Origin: ENR-C587 sp942493235 | Lineage (GTDB): Bacteria > Bacteroidota > Ignavibacteria > Kapaibacteriales > UBA2268 | Reading direction: 5' to 3' | Assembly (NCBI GenBank): GCA_942493235.1 | Contig: OW818676.1 | Span: 3,968,001 to 4,032,000 of the forward strand | Length of the DNA stretch: 64,000 nt | Shown: in pieces, positions 1 to 8,683 of the stretch | How positions within the stretch are numbered: position 1 is the first letter of the stretch | How the letters are laid out: each line of letters starts with the position of its first letter | Made by a program: the position numbers and the translations under genes | Notes under the pieces: model-generated | The model's input: the letters and a program-made list of their open reading frames with translations, nothing else | Databases searched by the model: none | Told to the model about the DNA's origin: nothing

Positions 1-2
1 GC

Positions 3-224
3 TTTGAGTGCCCTAAGTATCCTTGTCAGCAACTAAAAAATCTTGACAAACGTTACCGTACAAAATATGGAATGAGTATGTTTGAAAATCTGCTCTTTAT
101 CAAAGAAAAAGGATTAGATAAATTTTTGGAATCGGAACAGGAAAAGTGGAAATGTGAGAATTGTGGTTCAGGTTTAAGTGTACATAGAGATAATTGTTTA
201 AATTGCAATCACAAATACATATAA
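3..224 (+). CDS. DUF3795-type protein, 3' end only
   Basis: The frame is open from the window edge to a TAA at 222-224, giving 73 residues. It starts FECPKYPCQQLKNLDKRYRT, continues into YGMSMFENL and ends with a CENCG...CLNCNHKYI cysteine pair set. That pattern (ECPKfPC, LDKRYRTKYGMSM, EKWKC, C-terminal CxxC pairs) is what I know from the C-terminal half of DUF3795 proteins, small cysteine-rich proteins of unknown function that may bind a metal. The start lies outside the window. It is the first gene seen of the cassette-like array. Confidence 0.7.
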   Translation, partial: FECPKYPCQQLKNLDKRYRTKYGMSMFENLLFIKEKGLDKFLESEQEKWKCENCGSGLSVHRDNCLNCNHKYI

Positions 225-504
225 AAGAACTGACGCAAACACGTATTATAAAATTCAGCAGTAAATTCAAGGTTTTTATCCCGCTTCAGCTTTCGTATAA
301 CTTGACAGGAAATCGCCCGCATCCATAAACCATTTGGAAACCTCAAATATTTTATTTAATTTAAGATACATTTATTGAGTATTTGTAAGTAGATGAGATA
401 GGGGCTTTATTGTCATGCGCCGTGAGTGCATTTCTGCAGAGATTAATTTTAGAACTTATTAAAAGTAAATTTTTTACATCATATAAAATAATATTAAATA
501 GAAA
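225..504 (+). repeat. Cassette-boundary module 1
   Basis: Non-coding spacer. It holds the shared proximal block (CTTGACAGGAAATCGCCCGC at 301-320), then CCATAAACCATTTGGAAAC (323-341), an AT-rich stretch (CAAATATTTTATTTAA) and a copy of the 29-bp hairpin element near 369-397 with a degraded right arm (AGATGAG). The same order of blocks recurs at 4130-4301, 12550-12718 and 22972-23142. The last 100 bp before the next gene look unique. Confidence 0.7.
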
Positions 505-1074
505 ATGAATATATTAGCAATTAATGGGAGTCCAAATAAAAATGGCACCTGCACAGCAATAACAAAGGCTTTAGTTGATAAGTTATATACTTTGGATAAT
601 AAAATAACACAATATGATTTAAATAGTCTTAATATTCATGGATGCCAAGAATGCTTTTCCTGTCGAAATAAAAAAACTGATATATGTGCTTATAAAGATG
701 ATATTTCTGAAATCTTAGAAATGGCAAAAAATACTGAAATAATGATTATTTCTACTCCTGTATTTTATGCAGATATCAGTGCCCAGTTAAAGTGTTTTAT
801 TGATCGCACTTGGTCTTACTATGGAATAACCGGCACTTCTGCAAATCACTTACAACGAAATAGAACTTTAGTTTTTATATTATCCTATGGATATAATAAT
901 TCAAATATATATGATCAGCTTTATGAGAAATATAAGCTCTATTTTAATATGTTCGGATTTGATAATTGTTATTTAATAAAAGCTTATGGTGCTCAGTATT
1001 ACAAGTCAGAAATAATCAATAAAACTGAAGTATTTAATATGATAGATTCTATTTCAAAAAATATTTGTAAATAA
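505..1074 (+). CDS. Flavodoxin-like / NADPH-dependent FMN reductase family protein
   Basis: 189 aa. It opens with an FMN phosphate-binding pattern (ILAINGSPNKNGTC, residues 3-16) and has a cysteine cluster CQECFSC (about residues 48-54) plus a later Cys, as in iron-sulfur-flavoprotein-like relatives. STPVFYADIS (about 83-92) is the typical second flavin loop. It is expected to be a cytosolic FMN-binding oxidoreductase; substrate unknown. The ATG at 505 is the first start after the AT-rich leader. It stands alone between two repeat modules and is followed by a terminator at 1101, consistent with a self-contained cassette gene. Confidence 0.8.
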   Translation: MNILAINGSPNKNGTCTAITKALVDKLYTLDNKITQYDLNSLNIHGCQECFSCRNKKTDICAYKDDISEILEMAKNTEIMIISTPVFYADISAQLKCFIDRTWSYYGITGTSANHLQRNRTLVFILSYGYNNSNIYDQLYEKYKLYFNMFGFDNCYLIKAYGAQYYKSEIINKTEVFNMIDSISKNICK

Positions 1075-1100
1075 TTTATTTATTGCGACACTAACCATAT

Positions 1101-1137
1101 AAAAAAAGCGATTCTTTAATTAGAGTCGCTTTTTTTT
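1101..1137 (+). terminator. Rho-independent terminator after flavodoxin-like gene
   Basis: An 11-bp stem (AAAAAAAGCGA 1101-1111 with TCGCTTTTTTT 1126-1136) encloses a 14-nt loop and ends in a T run, 27 bp after the stop codon at 1074. The A/T-flanked stem could work in both directions. Confidence 0.75.
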
Positions 1138-1170
1138 GATAGTTGTATAAAGAGTTACAAATTACTCTCA

Positions 1171-1296
1171 CAATTCATACGTATTAACACTTAATTTTGC
1201 TGGTTATACGAAAAAAAAAGAAAATAAATGAATAGAATATAGAATAATTTTTTTATATTAGCTATCATTTATTGAGAATGCGTAGGTAAATGAGTT
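1171..1296 (+). repeat. Cassette-boundary module 2 (long copy)
   Basis: About 126 bp that match 17920-18046 closely along the whole length: both contain TTTTGCTGGTTATACGAA, an AAATAAATGAATAGAATAT run, a TTTTTTTATATTA run and the 29-bp hairpin (here 1265-1293, arms TCATTTA and TAAATGA, perfect). The copy ends 35 bp before the SIR2 gene; the other copy precedes the Gabija-like pair. These are the two longest matching spacers in the array. Confidence 0.75.
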
Positions 1297-1327
1297 AGAC
1301 AACATAGAGTTTGAGACAGCGATTAAA

Positions 1328-2716
1328 GTGAAACTGAAAAAAGATAAAAAAGTGACTAAAAAGAAAAACAAGATTACTGTTGAAGATGTTTTAGGCACTT
1401 ATACAGACCCAATTCCTGACAGTTTAATTAATGCATTGAAAAGTGGGAATTGTGTGCTACTTGCAGGTTCAGGTTTGAGTCGACGTTGTTTATCTAGAAA
1501 TAGAAAACCTTTACCTAATTGGAATGAGCTTTTAAAATTATTGGTGATTGAAGCAAATAACAATAGTTTAACTACAAAGAATGTAATTAAGGAGTTAAAT
1601 GATTTGCTTTCTAGGGGCGAATACTTAATGGTAGCACAAGAACTAATTGAGTTAATTGGTGAAGAAAATGTAAAAGCTATAATAAATAAGTCATTGGACC
1701 CAGATGGTATTACGCCATCGCGTCTACATGAAATATTATCGATAACTCCATTTCGATTTTTTATTACAACCAATTATGACAATCTTCTTGAAAGAGCTTT
1801 TTGGGGAACATGGCATCGACAAATTGAACGAGTTTGCTTTGATGATACTAGTCAGTTTGTTAAACTATTAAACCAAAATTCAAAGTTGGTTCTTAAATTA
1901 CATGGAGACTTAGATAGACCTGATACATTGGTTCTAGGGCAAAAACAGTATCAATATTTACTTCAAAATGAAAACTACAATAATGTACTCGATGATATTT
2001 TTAAAAACAACTCAGTATTAATGTTAGGATATGGATTAGGTGATATTGATATTCAATTAACTCTTGACCGCTTGGCTAATAGAAGTAAATCGAGTTTTCC
2101 TCATTTTTTATTATGTCCCAAAGACTCTAAGTCTTCTATTGAGAAAAAGAGACTTGCAATTGATAGAAATGTTCATGTAATTGAATATGTGGATTACTTT
2201 GGTTTTCATAATCATTTGGATACATTTTTAAAAGGAGCTAATATTGCAATAGATAATTCTCATGAATTTGAAAGAATTAGAAAAACACTACGAGCTCGCA
2301 TTACAATTCATTATCCAAAACATTTAGCGGATGATGGCTTATTTGTTTGGAATCTAATATTTAGAGAAGGTGCAACAACATTATCAACAGATGCACAAGA
2401 AAATCAATTAAAGCATTTAAATGAGAATATCTTAAATAACTTTTACGCTACTGATTATTTAATATTTATTGTAGACGAAATAACAATAAATGATAACAAT
2501 GAGTTTTTAATACAAATTCAGAAATCCATTGAGATTTCAAAAATAGTTGGTGTTCAGATAATGTTTTTAGTAGTTGGAGCAAATCAAAGACTATCTTTAT
2601 TATCAAAAACTCAAGCACCAACATTTTACGTTTCTAAGGATTTCTCAGAGAAAGATTTGATAAATTTACTTTCATATATAAGACAAGATTTAAGTATGGG
2701 AATCAGACAACCATAG
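1328..2716 (+). CDS. SIR2-domain protein, probable NAD-hydrolysing defence effector
   Basis: 462 aa. Residues about 40-300 form a SIR2-like domain: CVLLAGSGLS (nucleotide loop), TTNYDNLLE (the TxNyD motif), KLHGDL with the catalytic-type His, and LGYGLGDIDI. All key motifs are present, so NAD+ hydrolysis is plausible. SIR2 proteins of this type act in abortive-infection systems (ThsA of Thoeris, DSR, SIR2-STAND fusions). The C-terminal 140 residues alternate hydrophobic strands and helices (DYLIFIVDE, VQIMFLVVG) and I cannot assign them. The start is GTG; no in-frame ATG occurs before about residue 98, which is inside the domain. Lysine-rich N-terminus. No partner gene is certain; a nuclease-like gene follows after a module. 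Confidence 0.75.
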   Translation: MKLKKDKKVTKKKNKITVEDVLGTYTDPIPDSLINALKSGNCVLLAGSGLSRRCLSRNRKPLPNWNELLKLLVIEANNNSLTTKNVIKELNDLLSRGEYLMVAQELIELIGEENVKAIINKSLDPDGITPSRLHEILSITPFRFFITTNYDNLLERAFWGTWHRQIERVCFDDTSQFVKLLNQNSKLVLKLHGDLDRPDTLVLGQKQYQYLLQNENYNNVLDDIFKNNSVLMLGYGLGDIDIQLTLDRLANRSKSSFPHFLLCPKDSKSSIEKKRLAIDRNVHVIEYVDYFGFHNHLDTFLKGANIAIDNSHEFERIRKTLRARITIHYPKHLADDGLFVWNLIFREGATTLSTDAQENQLKHLNENILNNFYATDYLIFIVDEITINDNNEFLIQIQKSIEISKIVGVQIMFLVVGANQRLSLLSKTQAPTFYVSKDFSEKDLINLLSYIRQDLSMGIRQP

Positions 2717-2721
2717 ATATA

Positions 2722-2865
2722 ATAACTACGTTGCCAAACACAGGCTCATACGCCATAAGAGTTTCAGAGGTTTTACAAGTTCAGTTCCCGCATGCAAGTT
2801 TTATGTCGGGTGATAGAAACGTAACCACGAAAACCCGCACTGCGCATAGCTGCGACCGTTGTACA
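2722..2865 (+). repeat. Cassette-boundary module 3 (divergent type)
   Basis: Spacer between the SIR2 gene and the nuclease-like gene. It has short imperfect inverted pairs: AACTACGTTG...GGCTCATACGCC at the left against CTGCGCATAGCTGCGACCGTTGT at the right. It lacks the 29-bp hairpin. CCCGCATGCAAGTTTTATG takes the place of the CCCGCTTCAACTTTTCG segment of other modules, so it looks like a distant relative. Confidence 0.5.
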
Positions 2866-2912
2866 CAATTTTAAAAAAACACTCTCTGCGATTCTATTAA
2901 AGGGTTTAAAAA

Positions 2913-4118
2913 ATGATTGAATGGAAAAATAGACAATTAAGAACTAGTAAATTGCTTCGACTTTGTGCAGAATATTTATTAAAACAAAATATTTCCTCGT
3001 CTAATATTTATGGATTATGCATGTTGACTTGGATTACAAGTAGCTATGATTCAAAAAACGGGAGTTATATTAGAAGCACTAAATTGCCTGCTTTATCAAA
3101 TATATTTAATGAAGATTTTTTAAAGTATCCTTATGATAAAATAGGTGCAAGAATATCTGTTTTGACAGGTAAAAATTTGAAAGAAGTAGAAGAACTAATT
3201 TACGAGGGTACAGGTTACACAAATTTTTATAAAGCTTATAGATTAAGTTCAAAAGATTGGTTGTTACAGAACATAGATAAAATTATTCCACTGATTCATG
3301 TAGGCATTGATATTAAAAATGATAAAGAAGCCGAAGCAATTGCTAAAGGTATTTCATTATTACCTAAGATTCCCAAAGGAAACAATTCTCGAGGTAAAAT
3401 GTCCCCAGAATGTATTTTAACTCCTTTGTTCTTTTCTCTTGACAAAAGACTCCGCTTTCCATTGATTAATAGGAATAAGGGAGTAACGAAAATTTTAAAA
3501 CGACTTAAAGTATATAACGAAGATTTAATTATTCAGTTTAATGCCGTTGTAAAACTTATAGGTACTGGAGATATTCAAACATCAATTGATATTGATTGTT
3601 TAGCTGGTGATTTGCCTGATTTTATTAGTATTGATGGAAAGTTGCCAAAGAGAAAAAGGTTGACAAAAAAGAATGATAAAGATCTCAGTTTAAAAGATGA
3701 GAATGACGTATTAATAATAAACAAATCATTAACTATAAACGCTAAAAGACTACATAACAAATTGACAAATCTGATTCTTGATAAGTTGTCTATATATGAA
3801 TTACATGAGGGGAACTCAGACGAAAATAAATTTGATGTATTAGTTAAAAATATAAATTCGGATTTAGAAGATATTTTAATTGAAGTGAAATCTTCGTCTG
3901 ATATAGCAAATGTGAGGATGGCAGTCGGGCAATTATTGGATTATTATAGGCAACTATACAACAATAAAAAAACACATATTGCTGTTTTCTTACCTGAAAA
4001 GCCAGATAAAAATGTTATTGATTTTTTAGATTTTTGTAAAATTAGCATAATCTGGATTGAAGAAAATGAAATTTATGGGAATTGTGAGATGTTTCCTTTT
4101 AAATTTAAAGAAATATAA
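2913..4118 (+). CDS. Putative PD-(D/E)XK nuclease-domain protein
   Basis: 401 aa, otherwise unrecognised. The C-terminal third has a restriction-endonuclease-like core: FDVLV (Asp near residue 307), then ILIEVKSSS (E-x-K near 323-326) and AVGQLLDYYRQ (the helix with Gln that follows the active site in this fold), ending in strands IAVFLPE and SIIWIEE. Residues 1-250 are mostly helical with no motif I know; a basic KRKRLTKK segment (about 247-254) may link to DNA. It sits alone between modules, right after the SIR2 gene, on the same strand. A role in nucleic-acid cleavage or defence is inference. Confidence 0.55.
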   Translation: MIEWKNRQLRTSKLLRLCAEYLLKQNISSSNIYGLCMLTWITSSYDSKNGSYIRSTKLPALSNIFNEDFLKYPYDKIGARISVLTGKNLKEVEELIYEGTGYTNFYKAYRLSSKDWLLQNIDKIIPLIHVGIDIKNDKEAEAIAKGISLLPKIPKGNNSRGKMSPECILTPLFFSLDKRLRFPLINRNKGVTKILKRLKVYNEDLIIQFNAVVKLIGTGDIQTSIDIDCLAGDLPDFISIDGKLPKRKRLTKKNDKDLSLKDENDVLIINKSLTINAKRLHNKLTNLILDKLSIYELHEGNSDENKFDVLVKNINSDLEDILIEVKSSSDIANVRMAVGQLLDYYRQLYNNKKTHIAVFLPEKPDKNVIDFLDFCKISIIWIEENEIYGNCEMFPFKFKEI

Positions 4119-4129
4119 TAAAAACTTTG

Positions 4130-4301
4130 TATAACACGCGGTATAAAAAATTGCCGGGACAGTAACTTATTCAAGGGTTGTAGCCCGCTCCAACTTTTGT
4201 ATATCTTGACAGGGATTAAGCCCACAACCATAAACCATTTGGAATACTCAAATATTTTATTTAAATTAAGATACATTTATTGAGAAGAAGTAGGTAAATG
4301 A
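4130..4301 (+). repeat. Cassette-boundary module 4
   Basis: Best-formed copy of the compound module. It opens with TAACACGCGGTATA, then TTCAAGGGTTGTAGCCCGCT, CTTGACAGGGATTAAGCCCA, CCATAAACCATTTGGAATAC, the AT-rich stretch and the 29-bp hairpin at 4273-4301 (ACATTTA...TAAATGA). It ends 29 bp before the next start codon. Confidence 0.75.
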
Positions 4302-4330
4302 TGCTTGTGCAATATTAAAATTCAGCCTCT

Positions 4331-5305
4331 ATGAAAATAATTATCTTTATCTTATGCTTATTCATTCTTAGTTGTTCCACTTGCAAGAATGTTTCAAAAG
4401 GTAGCATTACAAATGGAAATGTTCTGTATGACTTTACTCTTGCAGATTTATCTATTAAATATATACAGACAGGAGATAGTTCAATAATTTCGGACATTGT
4501 AAAAACAGAAGGTTTAAAATTACTATATAATCACGCAAACTGGTCAGGGAATAATTCAAAAAATCTTTCCTTAAAAGATTTTGCGAAAACTATTATTGAC
4601 AGAGATAATAGAAAAATAAATATAGAATCTATAATTGGGAATCTTCAATATGCCAAAGATAGCATAGCAACCATTGATTACCCTCAAAATATTTGTCTAA
4701 AATATTTACCTAAAGTATTTCGTTTCTCTTCTTTGCTTTGCTATACTGTTGGGTATGATATAGGAATAGTATTTCTGAATAATTCAAGCGTCAATTTGTC
4801 GCATAAATATTTCCTGGAAAATAGTTCCGAATTAAAATATTATTCCATCCACGAGTTGCATCATGCAGGCTTTGTCAGTTTAAAGAAAAACTATATGCCA
4901 TCACTAAAAATAAATACATACAGAGAAATGGCAAAATTAATAGCATACTTCACTCACCTCGAAGGAATGGCGGTCTATGCCGCTTATGATGAAAGAGCAA
5001 AAAACAATGCTCTCAATAGAGATTCAGATTATATTGCACTTTTAGATACAACTTTGATGAAAAAACACACTAATAGGTACTTTGAAATTTATAATCACTT
5101 TCTCACTAATAGTAATGATACATTAAAAGAAAATGATTGGTTGATGCTGGGAGAATTATCATCAGATAATCGCTTATGGTATAGAGTTGGTTCAAGAATG
5201 GCGGAAATAATAGATAAAAATCTTGGAAGAGACAAACTTACTAATTTAATATCTGAACCATCAGAAATTTTTATTAATACATACTTATTACTCAAGGATA
5301 AATAA
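4331..5305 (+). CDS. Lipoprotein, putative zinc-dependent peptidase (DUF5700-like)
   Basis: 324 aa. The N-terminus (MKIIIFILCLFILSC) is a lipoprotein signal with lipobox LSCS and Cys near residue 15. SIHELHHAGF (about 174-183) is an HExxH zinc site, and HLEGMAVYAA downstream supplies a plausible third ligand (Glu), as in DUF5700-type putative metallopeptidases. It is probably anchored to a membrane facing the periplasm. Substrate unknown. A single gene between two modules. Confidence 0.6.
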   Translation: MKIIIFILCLFILSCSTCKNVSKGSITNGNVLYDFTLADLSIKYIQTGDSSIISDIVKTEGLKLLYNHANWSGNNSKNLSLKDFAKTIIDRDNRKINIESIIGNLQYAKDSIATIDYPQNICLKYLPKVFRFSSLLCYTVGYDIGIVFLNNSSVNLSHKYFLENSSELKYYSIHELHHAGFVSLKKNYMPSLKINTYREMAKLIAYFTHLEGMAVYAAYDERAKNNALNRDSDYIALLDTTLMKKHTNRYFEIYNHFLTNSNDTLKENDWLMLGELSSDNRLWYRVGSRMAEIIDKNLGRDKLTNLISEPSEIFINTYLLLKDK

Positions 5306-5510
5306 ATACTGTACACAATAGCGTTATTGTATTTGGGCTGATGAGGTATTTGGAGTTCTTAACACTTTTTGGTTGCTTTATTATCGAGGGACATGAAAGC
5401 ACCAAGTCATATATTTCAAAAATTGAAAATAATATCAAAGAGGTACGGTATAACTTGATAGGAAATACGCCCGCAATCGGCAACTTTTCATACCGACTGA
5501 GTGATGGCAA
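5306..5510 (+). repeat. Cassette-boundary module 5
   Basis: It contains CGGTATAACTTGATAGGAAA then TACGCCCGCAATCGGCAAC (about 5449-5486) and closes with CATACCG, an inverted match to the opening CGGTATA. No 29-bp hairpin. A 64-codon open frame across the block is most likely chance. Confidence 0.6.
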
Positions 5511-5562
5511 GATAAATTCTGCCTTATATGATTAATGTAAATCAATAACGGAGAAAATATTC

Positions 5563-6306
5563 ATGAAATATTTTGTATTATATATTTTTTTATGCACATC
5601 GTTATTTGTACAATCTCAAGTAGCAACAAATATAAATATTCTAAATAGTAATATTATGATTAAAACATTTCCGACAGGGATTTATGGTTCTAACTGTTAT
5701 GTGATTTCTCAAAATAATATCGGTTTCATTGTAGATGCGGGTTCAAATGACACAGCTATCATGCAATATGTAGAAGCGAATAATATTACAGTCAAATATA
5801 TTTTTTGCACTCATAGCCATATTGATCATGTACTATTTGCAATGGATTTAAAGGCATGCACAGGAGCTAAAATAGTAATTCATACAGAAGATAAAAATCA
5901 TTATAAATACTATACTCAAGAACGGATAAACGCTTGGATTAAAAGTGGTGAGGTAACAGAAGAGCAAATGCCCTTGATAGAGAAATTTATCAATATACAA
6001 TACGACACCTTGCTTTCTGGTGGAGAAGTTTTTTCTATTGGAGAAATAAAAATAGAAATCCTCTATACACCCGGACATTCAAAAGGCTCTTTTTGCTTAT
6101 TAGTCAATGGTAGGTATTTATTCACAGGAGACACTATATTTGACAATAGCATTGGTAATACGGATATTGACACAGGAAACTATGACGATATTGTGAAATC
6201 AATAAAAGAGTTAATTTTACCTTTGAAAGATACAATTATTGTATATCAAGGGCACGGAAATGTGAGTACCATGAAGGATATTAGAAAAAAGCTTTATATA
6301 AATTAA
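5563..6306 (+). CDS. Secreted metallo-beta-lactamase-fold hydrolase
   Basis: 247 aa. A signal peptide (MKYFVLYIFLCTSLFVQSQ) is followed by a glyoxalase-II-like MBL domain: THSHIDH (about residues 84-90), the second His in YTPGHSKGS (about 171), Asp in FTGDTIFD (about 190) and a last His in YQGHGN (about 230). The full binuclear metal set is present. Glyoxalase II is usually cytosolic, so this exported form more likely hydrolyses another thioester or an antibiotic-like ester; not determinable here. An AGGAGA-like purine stretch precedes the ATG. Confidence 0.75.
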   Translation: MKYFVLYIFLCTSLFVQSQVATNINILNSNIMIKTFPTGIYGSNCYVISQNNIGFIVDAGSNDTAIMQYVEANNITVKYIFCTHSHIDHVLFAMDLKACTGAKIVIHTEDKNHYKYYTQERINAWIKSGEVTEEQMPLIEKFINIQYDTLLSGGEVFSIGEIKIEILYTPGHSKGSFCLLVNGRYLFTGDTIFDNSIGNTDIDTGNYDDIVKSIKELILPLKDTIIVYQGHGNVSTMKDIRKKLYIN

Positions 6307-6443
6307 ACCATTGCATGTGTATAACAAATATTACATGCCAATAAGGCTTTAAGTCTTTTTCAAGCATCAAGTACAGCTTACAACTTTATATGGATTTAGC
6401 CATTTTATGGCAATTTTTTTGTACTACAACCGTTGTAAGCAAT
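6307..6443 (+). repeat. Cassette-boundary module 6 with 9-bp inverted repeat
   Basis: GCTTACAAC (6376-6384) pairs exactly with GTTGTAAGC (6432-6440). TGTATAACA and CATGCCAATAAGG at the left resemble the opening of other modules. No 29-bp hairpin. Confidence 0.5.
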
Positions 6444-6493
6444 TGCAAGAAACCAACAATTCAATATTTTGCTTATATTTGAAAGAAAATAAT

Positions 6494-7078
6494 ATGACAA
6501 CTAAAATTTTTCAGATTCAGATAGCATTAATGGGATTTAAACCCAAAATTTGGAGAAGGATATTGATTCCATCTAACCTACTCATGTCCGATTTACATAA
6601 AATAATTCAAACTACTATGGGTTGGACTAATTCTCATCTACATCAATTTGCTAAAAATAAAACCTTTTATTCGACCACACCTGATGATGATATTTGGGGC
6701 GATATGGATGAAGTTGACTATAAGAAGAGAAAAATTCGAATATCAGAATTATTAAATACAGAAAAAGATAAAATTAATTATGAATACGATTTCGGCGATG
6801 GATGGGAGCATACTGTTATTCTTGAAAAGATTTTACCATTAGACAAAAATATAAAATATCCAATCTGCTTGACCGGTAAAATGAATTGTCCGCCGGAAGA
6901 TTGCGGAGGAATTTGGGGCTATTCCAACATGCTTGAAATATTAAAACAACCCGACCATGAGGAATATGAAAGTACCATTGAATGGCTGGGAGAAGACTAT
7001 GACCCCGAATATTTTGATATAGAAGAAGTAAATATTTTATTACAAGAAAAGGATTATGGATGTGTTGAATATTTTTAA
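6494..7078 (+). CDS. pRiA4b ORF-3-like domain protein
   Basis: 194 aa from the ATG at 6494; an upstream ATG at 6407 in the same frame lies inside the repeat module and is unlikely. The family pattern is clear: KPKIWRRILIPS (about 16-27), DLHKIIQTTMGWTNSHLHQF (about 33-52), YDFGDGWEHT (about 97-106) and CPPEDCGGIWGY (about 129-140). The domain is widespread on plasmids and mobile elements; its biochemical role is unknown. Single-gene unit between modules. Confidence 0.8.
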   Translation: MTTKIFQIQIALMGFKPKIWRRILIPSNLLMSDLHKIIQTTMGWTNSHLHQFAKNKTFYSTTPDDDIWGDMDEVDYKKRKIRISELLNTEKDKINYEYDFGDGWEHTVILEKILPLDKNIKYPICLTGKMNCPPEDCGGIWGYSNMLEILKQPDHEEYESTIEWLGEDYDPEYFDIEEVNILLQEKDYGCVEYF

Positions 7079-7117
7079 TCAATAAAAAGTAGTTGCTTAG
7101 AATAACTCTGATTATAA

Positions 7118-7185
7118 CATCGTATATTAATATCTTGCAATGGGTTGTTGCTCGCTTCAACATTATTGCGGTAACTAGACTGGAA
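7118..7185 (+). repeat. Cassette-boundary module 7 (short, degenerate)
   Basis: GCAATGGGTTGTTGCTCGCT and TTCAACATTATTGCGGTAAC match the GGGTTGTTGCCCGCTTCAAC block of the other modules, followed by a decayed ACTAGACTGGAAA. The rest of the gap to 7325 shows no clear structure. Confidence 0.5.
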
Positions 7186-7325
7186 AGCATTCAAATTCAC
7201 GAATATGCTTATATAACTGGGCTTTGTTATAAATTGCATTTATCATTTGACATTAAAAAATACTACACTTCGTACTTGGCAGAAGTTAAAAACTCATTAT
7301 TTATTATATTTTAGGAGTATAAAGA

Positions 7326-8273
7326 ATGAACATACGTAAATTTGGTAACAGTGATTTACAAGTTTCCCAATTAGGGCTTGGATGCATGGGAATGAGTGAA
7401 TTCTATGGAACTTATAATGATGATGAATCAATAAAAGTTATCCATTACGCTATTGATAATGGTATTAACTTTTTTGATACAGCCGATATGTATGGGCAGG
7501 GCAAAAATGAAACATTAATTGGAAAAGCTTTGAAAGGAAAAAGGGATAAAGCAGTAATTGCTACTAAGTTTGGTGTGTTAAGAGGCGAAAATGGTTCCTT
7601 TCCGGGTATTAATGGGCAGCCTAAATATGTAAAACAATCGTGTGAAAAAAGCCTACAAAGATTAGGTATTGATCATATTGATTTATATTATCAACATAGA
7701 GTTGACCCGAATACACCAATTGAAGATACTGTTGGAGCCATGTCTGAATTGGTAAATGAAGGTAAAGTCAGATATATCGGATTATCTGAACCTTCTGAAG
7801 AAATAATTAGAAGAGCTCATAAAGTTCATCCTATTTCTGCAGTTCAAACCGAATATTCACTCTGGAGTAATGATTTAGAGACAGTCATGCCGGCTTGTAG
7901 AGAGCTTGATATAGCCTTAGTTCCCTATAGTCCGTTAGGAAGAGGATTTTTATCCGGAAAATACAAGTCACCTGAAGATTTTGAAGAAGGTGATTTTAGA
8001 CGGTATAATCCAAGATTTAGTTCGGAGAATTTTATAAAGAATTTGGAAATTGTCAATAAAGTAGAAGAAATAGCTAAGTTAAAATCTGTTACTCCTTCAC
8101 AAATTGCTCTTGCCTGGGTAATCGCAAAGGGTGCCGATGTGTTCCCTATCCCCGGTACAAAAAAAATAAAATACCTGAAAGAAAATATTGAAGCGATTAG
8201 AATTTCACTTGAAAAAGACGAAATTGTACAGTTAGACAATTTGTATAATTTAGTTTCAGGAGAAAGATATTGA
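7326..8273 (+). CDS. Aldo/keto reductase
   Basis: 315 aa, normal length for the family. The catalytic tetrad is intact: Asp in DTADMYG (about 51), Tyr in the same motif, Lys in IATKFG (about 83) and His in YYQHRVD (about 124). The NADPH-binding end has [14 protein letters not shown]. It most resembles the AKR13/YakC-type cytosolic reductases of aldehydes and ketones; substrate not predictable. A purine-rich TTTAGGAGTATAAAG precedes the ATG. It lies between degenerate module 7 and module 8. Confidence 0.85.
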   Translation: MNIRKFGNSDLQVSQLGLGCMGMSEFYGTYNDDESIKVIHYAIDNGINFFDTADMYGQGKNETLIGKALKGKRDKAVIATKFGVLRGENGSFPGINGQPKYVKQSCEKSLQRLGIDHIDLYYQHRVDPNTPIEDTVGAMSELVNEGKVRYIGLSEPSEEIIRRAHKVHPISAVQTEYSLWSNDLETVMPACRELDIALVPYSPLGRGFLSGKYKSPEDFEEGDFRRYNPRFSSENFIKNLEIVNKVEEIAKLKSVTPSQIALAWVIAKGADVFPIPGTKKIKYLKENIEAIRISLEKDEIVQLDNLYNLVSGERY

Positions 8274-8335
8274 TTAAACTCGCAAATGTCCTATTTACAA
8301 TTTAGCTATCTGCAAAATAATAAATGCGACTTATT

Positions 8336-8522
8336 AAGCAAACCTGCTCTATACAGAGGGCTGTGGCTACATTAAAAATTGATAGAGAATCGCCGGCTAC
8401 TATATACAGTAGTTTAAGAAAAGTATGGCTAAAGATTATATAACATTATAAGCAAATATTTTGAATACTCAAATATTTTATTTAAATTGAGTTACATTTA
8501 TTGAGAGGATGTAGGTAAATGA
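8336..8522 (+). repeat. Cassette-boundary module 8
   Basis: The 410-bp gap between the reductase and the STAND gene holds a module with GAATCGCCGGCTAC, TTTTGAATACTCAAATATT, the AT-rich stretch and the 29-bp hairpin at 8494-8522 (ACATTTA...TAAATGA). A second, unrelated inverted repeat follows at 8601-8660. Nothing else is seen in the gap. Confidence 0.65.
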
Positions 8523-8600
8523 GGTGGGCATAAGCCTGAAAGAAACGACAGTGGTAATTTTGCAGTAAGAAAAGAGAAAATAATGAATAGCCAACGCACA

Positions 8601-8660
8601 AATAGCACATTTGCAAGCCCTGACACACAGGCTGACGCTTCAGCTTGCAAAAGAGCTATT
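8601..8660. repeat. 18-bp imperfect inverted repeat before the STAND gene
   Basis: AATAGCACATTTGCAAGC (8601-8618) pairs with GCTTGCAAAAGAGCTATT (8643-8660) at 16 of 18 positions. The right arm ends 23 bp before the ATG at 8684. Such paired arms with GCACATTTGCAAGC are, from memory, recurrent at gene-unit borders in Bacteroidota; here they may form a second class of unit boundary or a leader hairpin. Confidence 0.65.
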
Positions 8661-8683
8661 TCTTTCCCAACTCACTACAGCAA

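Noticed and set aside
1399..1773. 124-codon antisense frame within the SIR2 gene
   Set aside because: Antisense shadow; composition follows the sense gene and no domain is seen. The same applies to other antisense frames, for example 30810-31133 within the kinase gene.
5341..5535. 64-codon + strand frame
   Set aside because: It runs through cassette-boundary module 5, whose sequence is shared with other non-coding spacers; no protein features.
7093..7314. 73-codon + strand frame
   Set aside because: It covers degenerate module 7, with no start context or recognisable domain.
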